NCBI GenBank assembly: GCA_001940645.1
Contig: MDVS01000091.1
Coordinates: 1-52,296 of the forward strand
DNA length: 52,296 nucleotides
Direction: 5' to 3'
From: Candidatus Heimdallarchaeota archaeon LC_3
GTDB taxonomy: Archaea; Asgardarchaeota; Heimdallarchaeia; Hodarchaeales; LC-3
The position numbers and the translations under genes were made by a program. Within the stretch, counting starts at the first letter, position 1. Every line of letters starts with the position of its first letter. Below the pieces are notes generated by a model. It saw nothing but the letters and a program-made list of their open reading frames with translations, did not search any database and was not told where the DNA came from. Below are positions 1-8,123 of the stretch, one piece after another.

Positions 1-372
1 AGAAAGCCAGAAAGGGTTTATCTTGACTTCTATGTGTACACGACCAATATTCGAGGTTCAGCAGATTACATTGAGAAAATTTATAGATCTCGTTGGGGAA
101 TTGAAACCCAATATCGCGTTGTACATCAGTTTCAAGCTCGAACGACCTCACTAAACTCTATTTTGCGACTTCTTCTCATTGGAATTGGTTTTATCCTTGA
201 AGCTATTTGGCTCCGTATTAATGCATTTTTGCATATAGTAACTCATGTTTTAAAGGTTACTTGCAATTATGAGCTTCCTATTAAAATTTATAAAATAAGT
301 ACATTAATTTTGACAGTTTCAAGATTCAAACGTCTACTTCAAGCACTTTGGAGACCAAATGAACGGAGTTGA
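1..372 (+). CDS. DDE transposase, C-terminal part (cut by window edge)
   Basis: The reading frame is open from the first base and ends at TGA 370-372, so about 123 carboxy-terminal residues are seen and the start lies outside the window. The signature Y-R-S-R-W-G-I-E (residues 28-35 of the visible part) is the Y-x2-RW-x-IE block around the catalytic glutamate of IS4-like DDE transposases. It is followed by a hydrophobic helix (L-L-I-G-I-G-F-I-L) typical of the family's tail. Transposases of this kind cut and paste their own insertion sequence. Whether the element is intact cannot be judged, because no terminal inverted repeat is visible downstream. The IS family is a guess from the motif only. 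Confidence 0.75.
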   Translation, partial: RKPERVYLDFYVYTTNIRGSADYIEKIYRSRWGIETQYRVVHQFQARTTSLNSILRLLLIGIGFILEAIWLRINAFLHIVTHVLKVTCNYELPIKIYKISTLILTVSRFKRLLQALWRPNERS

Positions 373-620
373 TCTAGACTTGCGGAAGTACTGATAGTGT
401 ATAATATTTAAGAGTCAATTTAAATTTTAGGTAAGAAAAAGGAAGACAAATTTAATTATAAAATCAAGGTTTTGTCATCAACTGATCCAATTTGGTTGAC
501 TATGAAAAGAATAAGATTCAGAGAATTGTGTATATCAAAAGAATTGATATAATCATAGTATTGTGAATTTTTATATCATTTAACATACTAGGCACTTCAA
601 AATAACAAGGGGATATATCG

Positions 621-758
621 ATGTCAGGTGAACAGAAGATAAATTTTAATGATAAATTTCAATATGTTGGAAATCAAAGTTATAAACCCAATCCCAATTA
701 TCTAAAAGAAAGAAAAAAAATATTTACAGAAATTCTTCCGATAATTTTCAATCAATAG
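621..758 (+). CDS. Small ORF, 45 aa, unknown
   Basis: An ATG with an upstream purine stretch (AAGGGG, about 9 bases before) opens a 45-codon frame rich in Asn, Lys and Tyr, ending in TAG. No family is recognised. Its last 11 bases overlap the opposite-strand pentapeptide remnant tail to tail. It may be the amino-terminal stub of a lost gene; evidence is limited to the ribosome-binding-like sequence and residue composition. Confidence 0.25.
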   Translation: MSGEQKINFNDKFQYVGNQSYKPNPNYLKERKKIFTEILPIIFNQ

Positions 759-891
759 CAAATCCTACAAAATTATAATTAATCAGACTCAAATTTTTAA
801 GATCAATTTTGAGACCAGGATTATTTTTTCTCCAGATATTCCATTCTTCTCTTCCTTGTATGAGTTTGCGACGATGTTCATTATTTCCCAT
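748..891 (-). pseudogene. Pentapeptide-repeat protein, N-terminal remnant
   Basis: Forty-seven codons from ATG at 891 down to TGA at 748-750. The first thirty residues follow the conserved head of pentapeptide-repeat proteins: a helix with L-I-Q-G-R-E-E-W-N-I-W-R and then N-P-G-L-K-I-D-L, after which A(D/N)LxX-like pentads normally begin. Here only two degenerate pentads (D-L-K-N-L, S-L-I-N-Y) are left before the stop. Family members form right-handed quadrilateral beta helices of many repeats, so this is a 3'-truncated remnant. The head motif is what identifies it; function is presumably lost. Confidence 0.5.
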
Positions 892-1258
892 AATAATATC
901 AAATCATTTGAATCCTTTAAGGATGTTATGGATGAATTGGACAATTGAAGAGTCACTTATTTCTTTTTAAAATATAAATCTATTTTTGCATAATCCTACA
1001 AATTGCTCCCAATCAATTATTCAAATTTATTCCCGATATTTACGATTTAGTAGATTTATTAGAAGAATCTGTTTGAAAAATCTGTTTGAAAAAATAAATA
1101 TAATCAATAATTCTAATTCAATTTTTCCAAGTTTCGATTATTCAACAATAAACAACAATTATTAAATATAGAATGAGTCATTTACGCTGAAATTTCAAAA
1201 TTATCTATCATAAACATTTTTTATCTCTTAATAAGTTAATTACAATTTCAGTCCGTAA
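892..1258. other. AT-rich stretch without recognisable gene
   Basis: About 370 bases of very AT-rich sequence. It contains a short direct duplication near 1068-1095 (the words ATCTGTTTGAAAAA repeated side by side). No frame on either strand has protein-like composition. Confidence 0.5.
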
Positions 1259-1579
1259 TCATATTTCATATCCACATTTGCCACAATAATTCATATTTCG
1301 ATTTGGATGACCACAATTCCCACAAAAAAGAGGAGTAAATTGATTTTTATAAGGCAATAGAGATCGATTATTCGATCTTATAAGATATAAAGCTATTATA
1401 TGAACAAAAAAGATGATTATAAAAATTTGAGAAAAAGTTATTACACCTGAAATTTGAATTGGTCCTATATCTTCAAAAAATTTAAGTAACTGATTATTAA
1501 AGATTATTATAATAAAAGAAATAAAATATGCAATTATAAGATACTCGACCGAAAATAAAGCAGATTTTGTGAATCTCAC
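1259..1579 (-). CDS. Two-TM membrane protein with C-terminal zinc ribbon
   Basis: 106 residues from a GTG at 1579. Two hydrophobic segments (about residues 11-28 and 44-67) are followed by a short basic stretch and a compact zinc-binding tail: C-G-N-C-G-H near residue 86 and C-G-K-C-G-Y near residue 99, the classic double CxxC zinc-ribbon knuckle seen at the ends of many small archaeal membrane proteins. The topology suggests an anchored cytosolic zinc ribbon. The gene starts head to head with, and overlaps by 11 bases, the plus-strand frame beginning at 1569, so at most one of the two start choices is right. The partner is unknown. Confidence 0.6.
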   Translation of the reverse strand: MRFTKSALFSVEYLIIAYFISFIIIIFNNQLLKFFEDIGPIQISGVITFSQIFIIIFFVHIIALYLIRSNNRSLLPYKNQFTPLFCGNCGHPNRNMNYCGKCGYEI

Positions 1580-1814
1580 AAAAAATTTACTTGCTTTCCC
1601 TATCGTTCATGTTTTAACTAATGAAAACGAATTAGAAGGTATAGGTTATTTCCATCTACCAAGAAATAGAGTAACAGATTTCTTAGACGGCATTAATAAT
1701 TTAAGAAGGCATAATCAATCAGTTAATATCGATCTTAACTTAAATAATATTTCCCGTGTTAATAGATGTCTTAATATTTCTGAATTGAAATTTAAAATTG
1801 AAAGGGGAATATGA
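1569..1814 (+). CDS. Hypothetical protein, 81 aa
   Basis: The frame opens at GTG 1569 and ends in TGA. The protein has a hydrophobic beginning (L-L-A-F-P-I-V-H-V-L), then polar Asn- and Leu-rich sequence with the look of an alpha/beta domain, but no family is recognised. The absence of a Shine-Dalgarno-like site and the overlap with the opposite-strand gene at its start suggest a 5'-truncated fragment rather than a complete gene. Confidence 0.3.
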   Translation: MNLTKNLLAFPIVHVLTNENELEGIGYFHLPRNRVTDFLDGINNLRRHNQSVNIDLNLNNISRVNRCLNISELKFKIERGI

Positions 1815-1998
1815 ATAACAGTATAAAAAAATCCCATGTCATTAGACACACTTTTTTCACAAAACTTATTGAAATCTTTCCTAAATTCTGACTTAAAATA
1901 CTTTTTAATAGCAATCCAAAAATGGGGACTAATAGACTAGTAAATTGAATTGCTAATCTTTTTATTATCTATTAACAATTATTATCTGGGTATTATTT

Positions 1999-2363
1999 AT
2001 GCCACCTAAAGTCCAAAATATCGGAATTGGTCGAGATTCTTCTGAAGATCAATTCAGATTTATTTGGCATATATATCAAATCTGGAGTCTATTTCAGATA
2101 GAATCTCGCTCGGCATCGAAGAAAAGTCGATGTTAAGGGCAATAACACAAGCGAATGATTGTTCTAAATCTGCACATATGGATGAAACTGCAATACGAAA
2201 AAAATACCCAAAAAATTGGAAAATAAAAGGAATCAGAAATTCTAAGCGGTTATTCAAAAAGTTGAAGGCAAAAGGTCTAATCAGAATAGTAAAAACACGA
2301 CCAATTGAATGGGGTTTAACCTCATTAGGTCATAGAATTGCAATGGAACTAGATTTTTGTTGA
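1999..2363 (+). pseudogene. Winged-helix-like DNA-binding protein, probably frameshifted
   Basis: The carboxy-terminal 99 codons (from TTG 2064) end with the pattern helix - F-K-K-L-K-A-K-G-L-I-R-I-V - strand - W-G-L-T-S-L-G, the recognition-helix and wing layout of winged-helix domains. A natural start is ATG 1999 (M-P-P-K-V-Q-N-I-G-I-G-R), but it is in another frame; the two frames meet between 2043 (TGA in the downstream frame) and about 2064. I infer that a single gene of about 120 residues suffered one indel. Alternatively translation starts at TTG 2064. No neighbour on the same strand is close enough to be in an operon with it. Confidence 0.5.
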
Positions 2364-2491
2364 AGATAATGAATGTCGGATAAAAAAGACAGGAAATCGT
2401 GAAGCAAGCTACGAAAAATGTTTTGGATGAGAAATACGATAGGTTACATGTAAATAATTGAAAAAGATGTCAGAATAGGTATCAATTCTGT

Positions 2492-2536
2492 GGGTACGCA
2501 GGAACCCAGCCCTTAAAATCCTGCACCTTATTTTTT
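2492..2536 (+). repeat. Hairpin element A with T tract
   Basis: GCAGGA (2498-2503) pairs with TCCTGC (2519-2524) around a 15-base loop containing CCCAGCCC, and a T6 run follows at 2531-2536. The same layout, with most loop bases shared, recurs at 18523-18562 (element B). The GC content is far above the surroundings. It could be the 3' end of a small RNA, a terminator or a mobile-element end; strand is assigned from the T tract. Confidence 0.45.
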
Positions 2537-2637
2537 AATTTTGAAAAAAATTGAAAATACATCTTATGGGTGAAAAATATGGCTATTCACGATGATGATA
2601 TCTAAAGTTACAGATATTAGAGGAGATAATTTCAATA

Positions 2638-3189
2638 ATGAAAAAAAATGCATCCTTTATTTCATTCTTAGGATATCTGACCAACAGTTTTTTTAGATGG
2701 TGGTGGGCATTGATTACAGGTATAGCTTCTCTTATAAGTCTTCTTGTATCAAAAGATAATGTTTATGACAAAATTTTTCTCTTAATTATCGTATTCTGCC
2801 TTTTTTCAGTACTGTTTTTACTTTTAACAACGATAAACCAAAGTTGGAAACTATATAAAGAATATCCCAATAAAATTCAAATTATTGAAATTAAGAAATC
2901 AAAGAATTATAATTCCGAATTCGTTTTTATACTAAAAATTCAAAAGAAAATTTCTATCCCAATATTAGCCGAAATTATAAGAGTTGACAAAAACGAAAGC
3001 ATAACAATAGGTCTTATAGAGATAATTGATATTAATGAAAATAATTATTATCAGGCAAAAGAAATTTGGATCGCTTCTGGACACTTAAGAGACTTTAAAA
3101 ATCTTAAATTTAATCAAAATCACATGAAAATAAATCCTGATATCAAGTTAAGAACATTACAGAGAGCTAAGGAGAAAATTTTCGAGTAG
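2638..3189 (+). CDS. Two-TM membrane protein upstream of TIR gene
   Basis: 183 residues. Two transmembrane segments (about residues 20-39 and 47-66) form a hairpin near the amino terminus, after R-W-W-W at the membrane edge. The remaining 110 residues are charged and beta-rich (repeated I-x-I-x-K stretches), so the domain is probably cytosolic. A purine-rich AGGAG lies about 12 bases before the ATG. It ends in TAG only 8 bases before the TIR gene, so the two are likely cotranscribed; by analogy with other TIR loci it may be the membrane sensor or target partner. No family is recognised. Confidence 0.75.
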   Translation: MKKNASFISFLGYLTNSFFRWWWALITGIASLISLLVSKDNVYDKIFLLIIVFCLFSVLFLLLTTINQSWKLYKEYPNKIQIIEIKKSKNYNSEFVFILKIQKKISIPILAEIIRVDKNESITIGLIEIIDINENNYYQAKEIWIASGHLRDFKNLKFNQNHMKINPDIKLRTLQRAKEKIFE

Positions 3190-3197
3190 AGTCGATA

Positions 3198-4172
3198 ATG
3201 AGGCAAAAAAGACAAAAAAAGATATTTCTAAGCTATTCCCATTCTGATTCAGAAATTGCATTAAAAATTGCGAATGATTTAAATTCAAGTGGAATAAATG
3301 CTTGGTATGATAAATGGGAAATCAATCCAGGAGACTCACTAATCGATAAAATTTTTAAAGAAGGTCTAAAGGATATAGATTATTTTATTATTTTACTTTC
3401 CAATAGTAGTGTAAAATCGAAATGGGTAAATATAGAATTAAATTCGGCTACTATTAGTCGAATAGAAGGAATTACTAAAATTATACCTATTCTGATTGAA
3501 AAATCTGAAATACCTCTACAATTAAGAAGTTTTCTTTGGATAGATTTAACAGAGAATTACCAAGAAGGTATTAAAAAATTAATAAACTCAATTCATGAAA
3601 TATATGATAAGCCAACTATAAAAAATTCAAGATTTACACTATTACATGACAATATTGGAACTCTTTCAAAGGTAGGTACAAATATTGGTATTGCATTAAT
3701 TGAAAATCAAGATTTTACCTTGAAATATGAAAAATCATACTCTGGTAAAAGACTTCTTGAATTAACACTATTCAATGAAGAAGAAATAAATGAAGGGATT
3801 GAAGAATTAGAGGAAAATGGGTTAGTAAAAGTTCAAAAATATATGGGTACTGGTCCTTTTAATTTTGGAACTATTGAGCCTACTTATATGTTATTTCTTT
3901 ATTTCAAAGAAGTAGAACAGAATTACAACCCTTTTGAAGATATTAAAATTGTGGCTGCTACAGTTGAGGCTAAAAAAAATATTTCTGGTCCTGAATTAAT
4001 GGAAGTAACAAAAATCCCTCCTGTTCGAATTAATAGAGCATCCACTTATCTAGAAGATTTTGGAATTGTCAATGTTAAGAAATATCTGGGATCAGCTCCT
4101 TTTTTGTTCAGTTATTTGACTGCTAAAAGAAAGACAAAATACTTTTTACAAAATCCAAATGTAGAAATATGA
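3198..4172 (+). CDS. TIR-domain protein with two C-terminal winged-helix-like repeats
   Basis: 324 residues. Residues 7-137 form a TIR domain: start strand K-I-F-L-S-Y-S-H-S-D, W-Y-D-K-W-E (37-42), the I-I-L-L-S-N-S strand, and W-V-N-I-E (76-80), where E80 matches the catalytic glutamate of NAD-cleaving TIR enzymes in the WxxxE motif. Residues about 167-238 and 251-318 are two copies of a winged-helix-like unit; each ends in a matching wing, G-L-V-K-V-Q-K-Y-M-G-T-G-P-F and G-I-V-N-V-K-K-Y-L-G-S-A-P-F. TIR proteins in prokaryotes deplete or modify NAD when a fused or partner sensor fires. Here the likely sensor is the repeat pair, which may bind nucleic acid or act as protein docking. It follows the membrane gene by 8 bases. 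Confidence 0.85.
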   Translation: MRQKRQKKIFLSYSHSDSEIALKIANDLNSSGINAWYDKWEINPGDSLIDKIFKEGLKDIDYFIILLSNSSVKSKWVNIELNSATISRIEGITKIIPILIEKSEIPLQLRSFLWIDLTENYQEGIKKLINSIHEIYDKPTIKNSRFTLLHDNIGTLSKVGTNIGIALIENQDFTLKYEKSYSGKRLLELTLFNEEEINEGIEELEENGLVKVQKYMGTGPFNFGTIEPTYMLFLYFKEVEQNYNPFEDIKIVAATVEAKKNISGPELMEVTKIPPVRINRASTYLEDFGIVNVKKYLGSAPFLFSYLTAKRKTKYFLQNPNVEI

Positions 4173-4280
4173 GCTTGATGATGTAATAAGCTCCTGTGTA
4201 CTTTTTTCTAAGTTTTCGATTCTCTTTCTAAGTTTATCTATACCTTCAGTAAAAGAGTCGTCAATGTTATTTTCTTCCAT
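4146..4280 (-). CDS. Small coiled-coil ORF, 44 aa
   Basis: ATG at 4280 opens 44 codons containing a single amphipathic heptad helix (I-D-K-L-R-K-R-I-E-N-L-E) followed by a Ser-rich and hydrophobic tail, ending in TAA. The last 27 bases overlap the 3' end of the TIR gene on the other strand. A short coiled-coil microprotein is possible; without homologues it remains a weak call. Confidence 0.25.
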   Translation of the reverse strand: MEENNIDDSFTEGIDKLRKRIENLEKSTQELITSSSSYFYIWIL

Positions 4281-4381
4281 GTTACTTCATCTAAATTTCA
4301 AACAGATTTATGGCATACTCATACCTAAATCATGTCCAGAAAGGTGATAACTTAAAATAATTCATGATAAAATAATCTCCG

Positions 4382-4567
4382 TTACAAAAAATTCAGATAA
4401 TAGGTGTCTTCTCCCTGAATTGCAAATAAACTAGTAAAATCGAACTCATTTTTATTTATTGAATTCAAACGCTCATAGGAATCAATAGCAAGACCATTAT
4501 TAAACGTATTGAAAAATAAGGTGAAAAATAAAAGTATTGAGAGACCGTTTCTTTTGTTTTTAAACAA
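4382..4567 (-). CDS. Short secreted-protein N-terminus (signal peptide, 61 aa)
   Basis: The frame begins M-F-K-N-K-R-N-G, then a hydrophobic run (L-S-I-L-L-F-F-T-L-F-F) and a polar region, a typical Sec signal peptide with possible cleavage after G-L-A. Only about 33 residues follow. It lies just downstream of the ABC ATPase frames on the same strand, where MacB/LolCDE-type loci may carry an extracytoplasmic subunit. I infer a truncated exported component of the decayed transporter; a separate small secreted peptide is the alternative. Confidence 0.35.
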   Translation of the reverse strand: MFKNKRNGLSILLFFTLFFNTFNNGLAIDSYERLNSINKNEFDFTSLFAIQGEDTYYLNFL

Positions 4568-4609
4568 TTTTCTACCTTCTTTTTATAAAATTTCTTACAT
4601 TTAGTGTTA

Positions 4610-5143
4610 CTAGTTATTTTTGAATAATCCGTAATTTTCAATTTTAAAAACATCGTCAAAACCCTTAAAATGTGGAAAATGATGTGAAGCTACTAATAGA
4701 GTTATTTCATGCTTATTTACTATCATATTTAGTTTCTCTTTGACTTTCTCCGAAACTAAGCTGTCCATTCTAGAATAAGGTTCATCTGCTAAAATAATTG
4801 ATGCTCCTCGTGCCAAATACATACCAACAGTTAATAATTGTTGTTGTCCCCCAGATAAATCTTTAGCTAAATGATTCCTATAATCAATTAAATTTAAATC
4901 CTTAAATAAATCAGAAATATTAATGTCAGCACCATTTGAATTTCTATCTTTTTCCAATAATAATATCTCATAGCAAGTTAAATATGGATTAAACTGGATC
5001 TGTTGATATAAGAGTGAAATAGTACCAAAAGTATCTATTTGGCCAGAATCAGGTTTTAATTTTCCAAGTAGTAACAAAAATAATGTGCTTTTACCACTTC
5101 CTGAGGGACCCCAAATACCAATTTTTTGAGGATTTTTTACCCA
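4610..5143 (-). pseudogene. ABC ATPase domain 2, frameshifted from domain 1
   Basis: This frame has no usable start: it opens at 5143 directly after a TAA and runs through a complete nucleotide-binding domain. Walker A is G-P-S-G-S-G-K-S, the signature L-S-G-G-Q-Q-Q-L, Walker B S-I-I-L-A-D-E-P, and the switch histidine A-S-H-H. The preceding ATPase frame runs out in TAA 5091-5093 after reading through the same DNA in a different frame. Shifting frame at the A6 run near 5122-5127 joins both into one protein with two ABC domains. The pair would energise a MacB-like permease whose remnant lies upstream. Either a pseudogene, a homopolymer sequencing error, or programmed frameshifting; the last is least likely. 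Confidence 0.7.
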
Positions 5144-5885
5144 TTATTGTTAATTCTGAATGTGCCATTTCTGATATTCGCGACAATACTGAAGATTCAA
5201 CAATTTTCCCATCGTTCAAATAAAAAACATCTTCTACATAGTCTATGAACGTAGGATCGTGACTGGCCAAAATAATTGTCTTACCTTCTATTTTTTTATT
5301 ATTTATTAGATTTAAAACTCTTTTTTTATTTTTAACATCAAGGAAACTGGTTGGTTCATCTAAGATTAAAATTTCTGGGTCTCGATATAAGAGTAATAGT
5401 AAACCTATTCTTTGTTGTTCACCTCCAGATAATAAATGTAAATCTATATCTAGATATCGTTCATCTAAGCCAACTCGTTCTAAGAATGATTGAAAATTAG
5501 ATTTTACGAAAGTTCGTGGATTATTACTAATAAGTGCATCAAGATTCTGCCTTAAAGTCCAAAACGGAATAAAATTTTTTTGAACTTCTTGGTGAAGATA
5601 TCCAATCGATTGCCATCGAAATAATTGCAATTTTTCTTTTGATAATAAATATGGTTCAATTGAGTTAAAAGTAACTCCACCCGCTGATGGTCTTAAGATT
5701 GTCGCAATTATATTAAGAAGTGTAGTTTTTCCTGAACCACTTGGACCCATGAATAAATTTACCCTTTTTTCTTTTATTTCTATATTAATTCCACTAAGTG
5801 CTGTAATTTTGCTTTCTAAAGAGAAATCTTTTTCTAATTCTCTGTGATAAATATGCGTTACGTTTTTAATTGTTAAGTTAGAAAT
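5091..5885 (-). CDS. ABC transporter ATPase, MacB/LolD-like, domain 1
   Basis: About 264 residues if read from ATT 5885: S-N-L-T-I-K-N-V-T is a typical first strand of LolD/MacB-type ATPases, and GAGGG stands 6 bases before the ATT, so a mutated or near-cognate start is likely; an internal ATG at 5750 would remove the first strands. Walker A G-P-S-G-S-G-K-T, Q-loop (L-H-Q-E), signature L-S-G-G-E-Q-Q-R, Walker B I-L-I-L-D-E-P and the H-loop A-S-H-D are all present. Such ATPases drive FtsX-type permeases that extrude or extract substrates without being true transporters. The last 17 codons are out of frame with the natural continuation, domain 2. Confidence 0.75.
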   Translation of the reverse strand: MSNLTIKNVTHIYHRELEKDFSLESKITALSGINIEIKEKRVNLFMGPSGSGKTTLLNIIATILRPSAGGVTFNSIEPYLLSKEKLQLFRWQSIGYLHQEVQKNFIPFWTLRQNLDALISNNPRTFVKSNFQSFLERVGLDERYLDIDLHLLSGGEQQRIGLLLLLYRDPEILILDEPTSFLDVKNKKRVLNLINNKKIEGKTIILASHDPTFIDYVEDVFYLNDGKIVESSVLSRISEMAHSELTIMGKKSSKNWYLGSLRKW

Positions 5886-5887
5886 AA

Positions 5888-6214
5888 TTATCCCTCATAA
5901 TTTGATATTTCGTATTTTTCTTTTAAAACATAAATTAAATTAATAACTAATGTAATAATGATAACGATAGAAAAAATAAATATAAATTCAAAAGAGAATA
6001 TCTCTTTTTGAAACAACCAAGGTTCATTTGGTGATAAGAAGAGGATTAATATTGTTTGAAAACCATACACAAAATATAAAGATATCAAAGCTCCAAATAT
6101 AGTTGTTGAAACTGTAATAATAATTAATGACGCTAAGAGTGCTCTCTGTATGAGAGATGAGCTATAATCCTGTAAATACAAAGAATATAAAATAGGTCTT
6201 AAGGTTTTAATCAT
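5888..6214 (-). pseudogene. FtsX/MacB-type permease, C-terminal remnant
   Basis: 108 residues with two long hydrophobic segments (about 27-53 and 73-97) ending in a short basic tail, matching the last two membrane helices of an FtsX/MacB permease domain. Complete permeases have a further amino-terminal helix and a large extracellular domain, which are absent. The stop is 2 bases before the ATPase ATT start, the usual permease-ATPase order. GGAG touches the ATG directly, an unlikely ribosome-binding distance, so the listed start may be arbitrary. I infer a 5'-truncated gene. Confidence 0.5.
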
Positions 6215-6224
6215 CTCCTGGATT

Positions 6225-6329
6225 TTAGAAGGTAATATGATTATTAAAATAGGATATAGTATTCCAGCTTACAAATTCCTTATAATTAATCTCTTCCCGA
6301 TTAGCTGTCTTATTGTAATCTAACGTCAT
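6225..6329 (-). CDS. Small ORF, 34 aa, before permease remnant
   Basis: ATG 6329 is preceded by GAGGT at a good distance (GAGGTATT then ATG) and opens 34 codons with the polar sequence T-A-N-R-E-E-I-N-Y-K-E-F, ending in TAA. The next frame, the permease remnant, begins 10 bases later. It may be the surviving amino-terminal stub of the permease or of a neighbouring gene. The strong ribosome-binding-like site is the main support. Confidence 0.35.
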   Translation of the reverse strand: MTLDYNKTANREEINYKEFVSWNTISYFNNHITF

Positions 6330-6348
6330 AATACCTCACTCATTATGA

Positions 6349-6777
6349 TTAAGTTTGTAATAATGGATAGACCAATTTCTCAAAATAGTTATATAATTGA
6401 TCATCTTTGTCAATTATTTCGTCTGTAATTAGCTCAAATTTATCTTTAGGGAGAAAAATATTTGCAGTTTCTTCTAAAAGATCTGAAAGCTCTTCCCTCA
6501 AGATACCTGGTTTTAGTCCTAAGAATAATCTCTGCTCAAGTGTCTTAATCCAATCCTTGAATTGTGATTCATACTTCTTTATCTTAAGAGAGGTAATATT
6601 TAATCCAAATATTTTGGTTTCAGCATTTTCACTATTGTTTTGAATCTCTTTAGAAATCATATCATTCATTATAGCATATTTATCAAAATTCTCAATTTTT
6701 TCACTACTTTCAATTTTAAAAGAAACAGATCTACCATTAATAGAATATCCAAACCTAATTTGATAATTATTATTCAT
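6349..6777 (-). CDS. Hypothetical protein, 142 aa
   Basis: A soluble mixed alpha/beta protein: a beta-rich head (Y-Q-I-R-F-G-Y-S-I-N-G-R-S-V-S-F), then acidic helices with several E-E-L/L-E-E-T segments. No transmembrane segment, no cysteine pair and no family recognised. It lies between the decayed ABC locus and the HEPN gene on the same strand; the 130-base gap to the HEPN gene argues against tight coupling. Composition and a clean 142-codon frame support a real gene. Confidence 0.55.
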   Translation of the reverse strand: MNNNYQIRFGYSINGRSVSFKIESSEKIENFDKYAIMNDMISKEIQNNSENAETKIFGLNITSLKIKKYESQFKDWIKTLEQRLFLGLKPGILREELSDLLEETANIFLPKDKFELITDEIIDKDDQLYNYFEKLVYPLLQT

Positions 6778-6909
6778 ATATTGACACCATCATTATTAGT
6801 TATAGAATTTAATAAACTTCTAACTTTTCTTTATCTTCTCACCCTAGTTTTATTCGTTATTTCCTCATTGACTAGCAACCTTTTTCTACTTCTTAGGACC
6901 TTAAGAAAA

Positions 6910-7593
6910 TTAAGCTGAAAATTCATTAATAAACCTTAAAACGTCCGTATTCATAGATTTAATATCTTCGATATTATAAGCATTGTAACTTCCGTGAGCT
7001 GCTGCATTTCTTATAGCAATCCATGCAGTAATTTGCTTGTGGTTAATGCTATTAATAATATTTTCATGTTTTAATTCGTCATTGAGTTTAGAAGGACCTT
7101 TAGGTTTTCCATTATCATAAGAGAGACTAATGTCAGCTTTTTTGCATAGATTTTTTAAATGAATCTCTAAAGTAGACCCTATTATCACAGCTGCTGCATC
7201 TTTGTAATTATTTTCCAATAATTCAGAAGCAATATCACTCATATTAGTGAAAGTTTCAGCTCGCGATAGCTCTACAATTGAATCCATGTGACCAGCTTCG
7301 ATTTCTTCATAAAGAGCTATTACAACTCCAAAAATTTCATTTAAAGAATTCTTTTTCCCAATTGGATGACGTGATCTGTGAAAATCTTCAGTAAACCTAT
7401 TAGTTAATTTAACATAAGGATCTTTAGGAGAAGTAAAACGATAAATTGCTGATAAGGATTTTGTGAGAAGTCCAGCTCTCAGTGGATTCTGTTCTTTATC
7501 AGTTTTTGCTAAAAAGTCTTGAACCTCATCTATTAATGCACTCAGGTTTGATAATGCTTTTTCTTTTGTACCTGCCAATTCATATTTCCTCAT
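6910..7593 (-). CDS. HEPN-domain protein (putative RNase)
   Basis: 227 residues, entirely helical. The carboxy-terminal half carries a HEPN fold with the diagnostic motif R195-N-A-A-A-H200 (R-x4-H) after a long helix A-A-A-V-I-I-G-S-T-L-E-I-H-L-K. In HEPN nucleases this R-x4-6-H motif forms the metal-independent RNase site in a dimer. The amino-terminal half is another helical bundle with no recognised family. It stands alone on the minus strand with no nucleotidyltransferase antitoxin (MNT) partner visible, unlike HEPN-MNT pairs. A defence RNase is the natural reading; a non-catalytic HEPN scaffold cannot be excluded. Confidence 0.75.
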   Translation of the reverse strand: MRKYELAGTKEKALSNLSALIDEVQDFLAKTDKEQNPLRAGLLTKSLSAIYRFTSPKDPYVKLTNRFTEDFHRSRHPIGKKNSLNEIFGVVIALYEEIEAGHMDSIVELSRAETFTNMSDIASELLENNYKDAAAVIIGSTLEIHLKNLCKKADISLSYDNGKPKGPSKLNDELKHENIINSINHKQITAWIAIRNAAAHGSYNAYNIEDIKSMNTDVLRFINEFSA

Positions 7594-8123
7594 TATTGAT
7601 ATGATTTTATTTAAACAATCTTGTGTTTGTAATTAATTCTCCTTTTTTTGAGAGATTGAAGTTCTTATAGCAAATGTATATGCAAATGACACAATTAATG
7701 TTCGTAAAACAAAAATGAATAGTATGTTTGCTGAATTCACTAATAGATTCTTAAAAAAGTTTGAACAAACATTATGAAAAAACATGGCTTAGTGACGTCT
7801 TTATTTTTGTATTGGAAGATTATTTAAAGAAATTAAATCAATTAAAATTACTTATTTAAGCTGAATTATATTATTACAAAAGAGAAAATTATTAGGATTT
7901 TTGTTAATACTAAGTAACACAATACTTAGAAGAATTGTTACTTCAAAATAATTTAGACCATTTGTTCAAATAGTATACAGAACTTCAAATCAGTTGAGGA
8001 ATGCTGAAAATTTCTTTGAGACGGATTTTTGTGATTATTTTAATCTTAATTTATCTCATTTCTACTCTCAGAAAGCTTTTTAAAAATTGGAACAAAATTT
8101 CGGTCAAAGTGGAGGCATTTATA
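7594..8123. other. AT-rich divergent intergenic region
   Basis: About 530 bases between the divergent HEPN gene and the secreted-protein gene. It holds long AT tracts and must contain the promoters of both genes. A frame upstream of 8124 is open from 8001 but begins with an ordinary second hydrophobic segment and lacks a ribosome-binding site, so I treat it as leader. Confidence 0.4.

Noticed and set aside
2492..2536. Possible tRNA or tRNA remnant at the hairpin element
   Set aside because: No T-arm GGTTCRANNCC sequence, no acceptor pairing and too short for cloverleaf arms; kept as an unexplained hairpin instead.
4465..4659. 64-codon minus-strand frame overlapping the signal-peptide frame
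   Set aside because: It overlaps both the signal-peptide ORF and the end of the ABC ATPase; composition is poor in charged residues and Ile/Lys-rich without pattern.
5122..5127. Programmed frameshift between the two ABC ATPase domains
   Set aside because: Only a plain A6 run is present; I see no downstream pseudoknot or stem that would support programmed slippage, and other genes here show similar indels.
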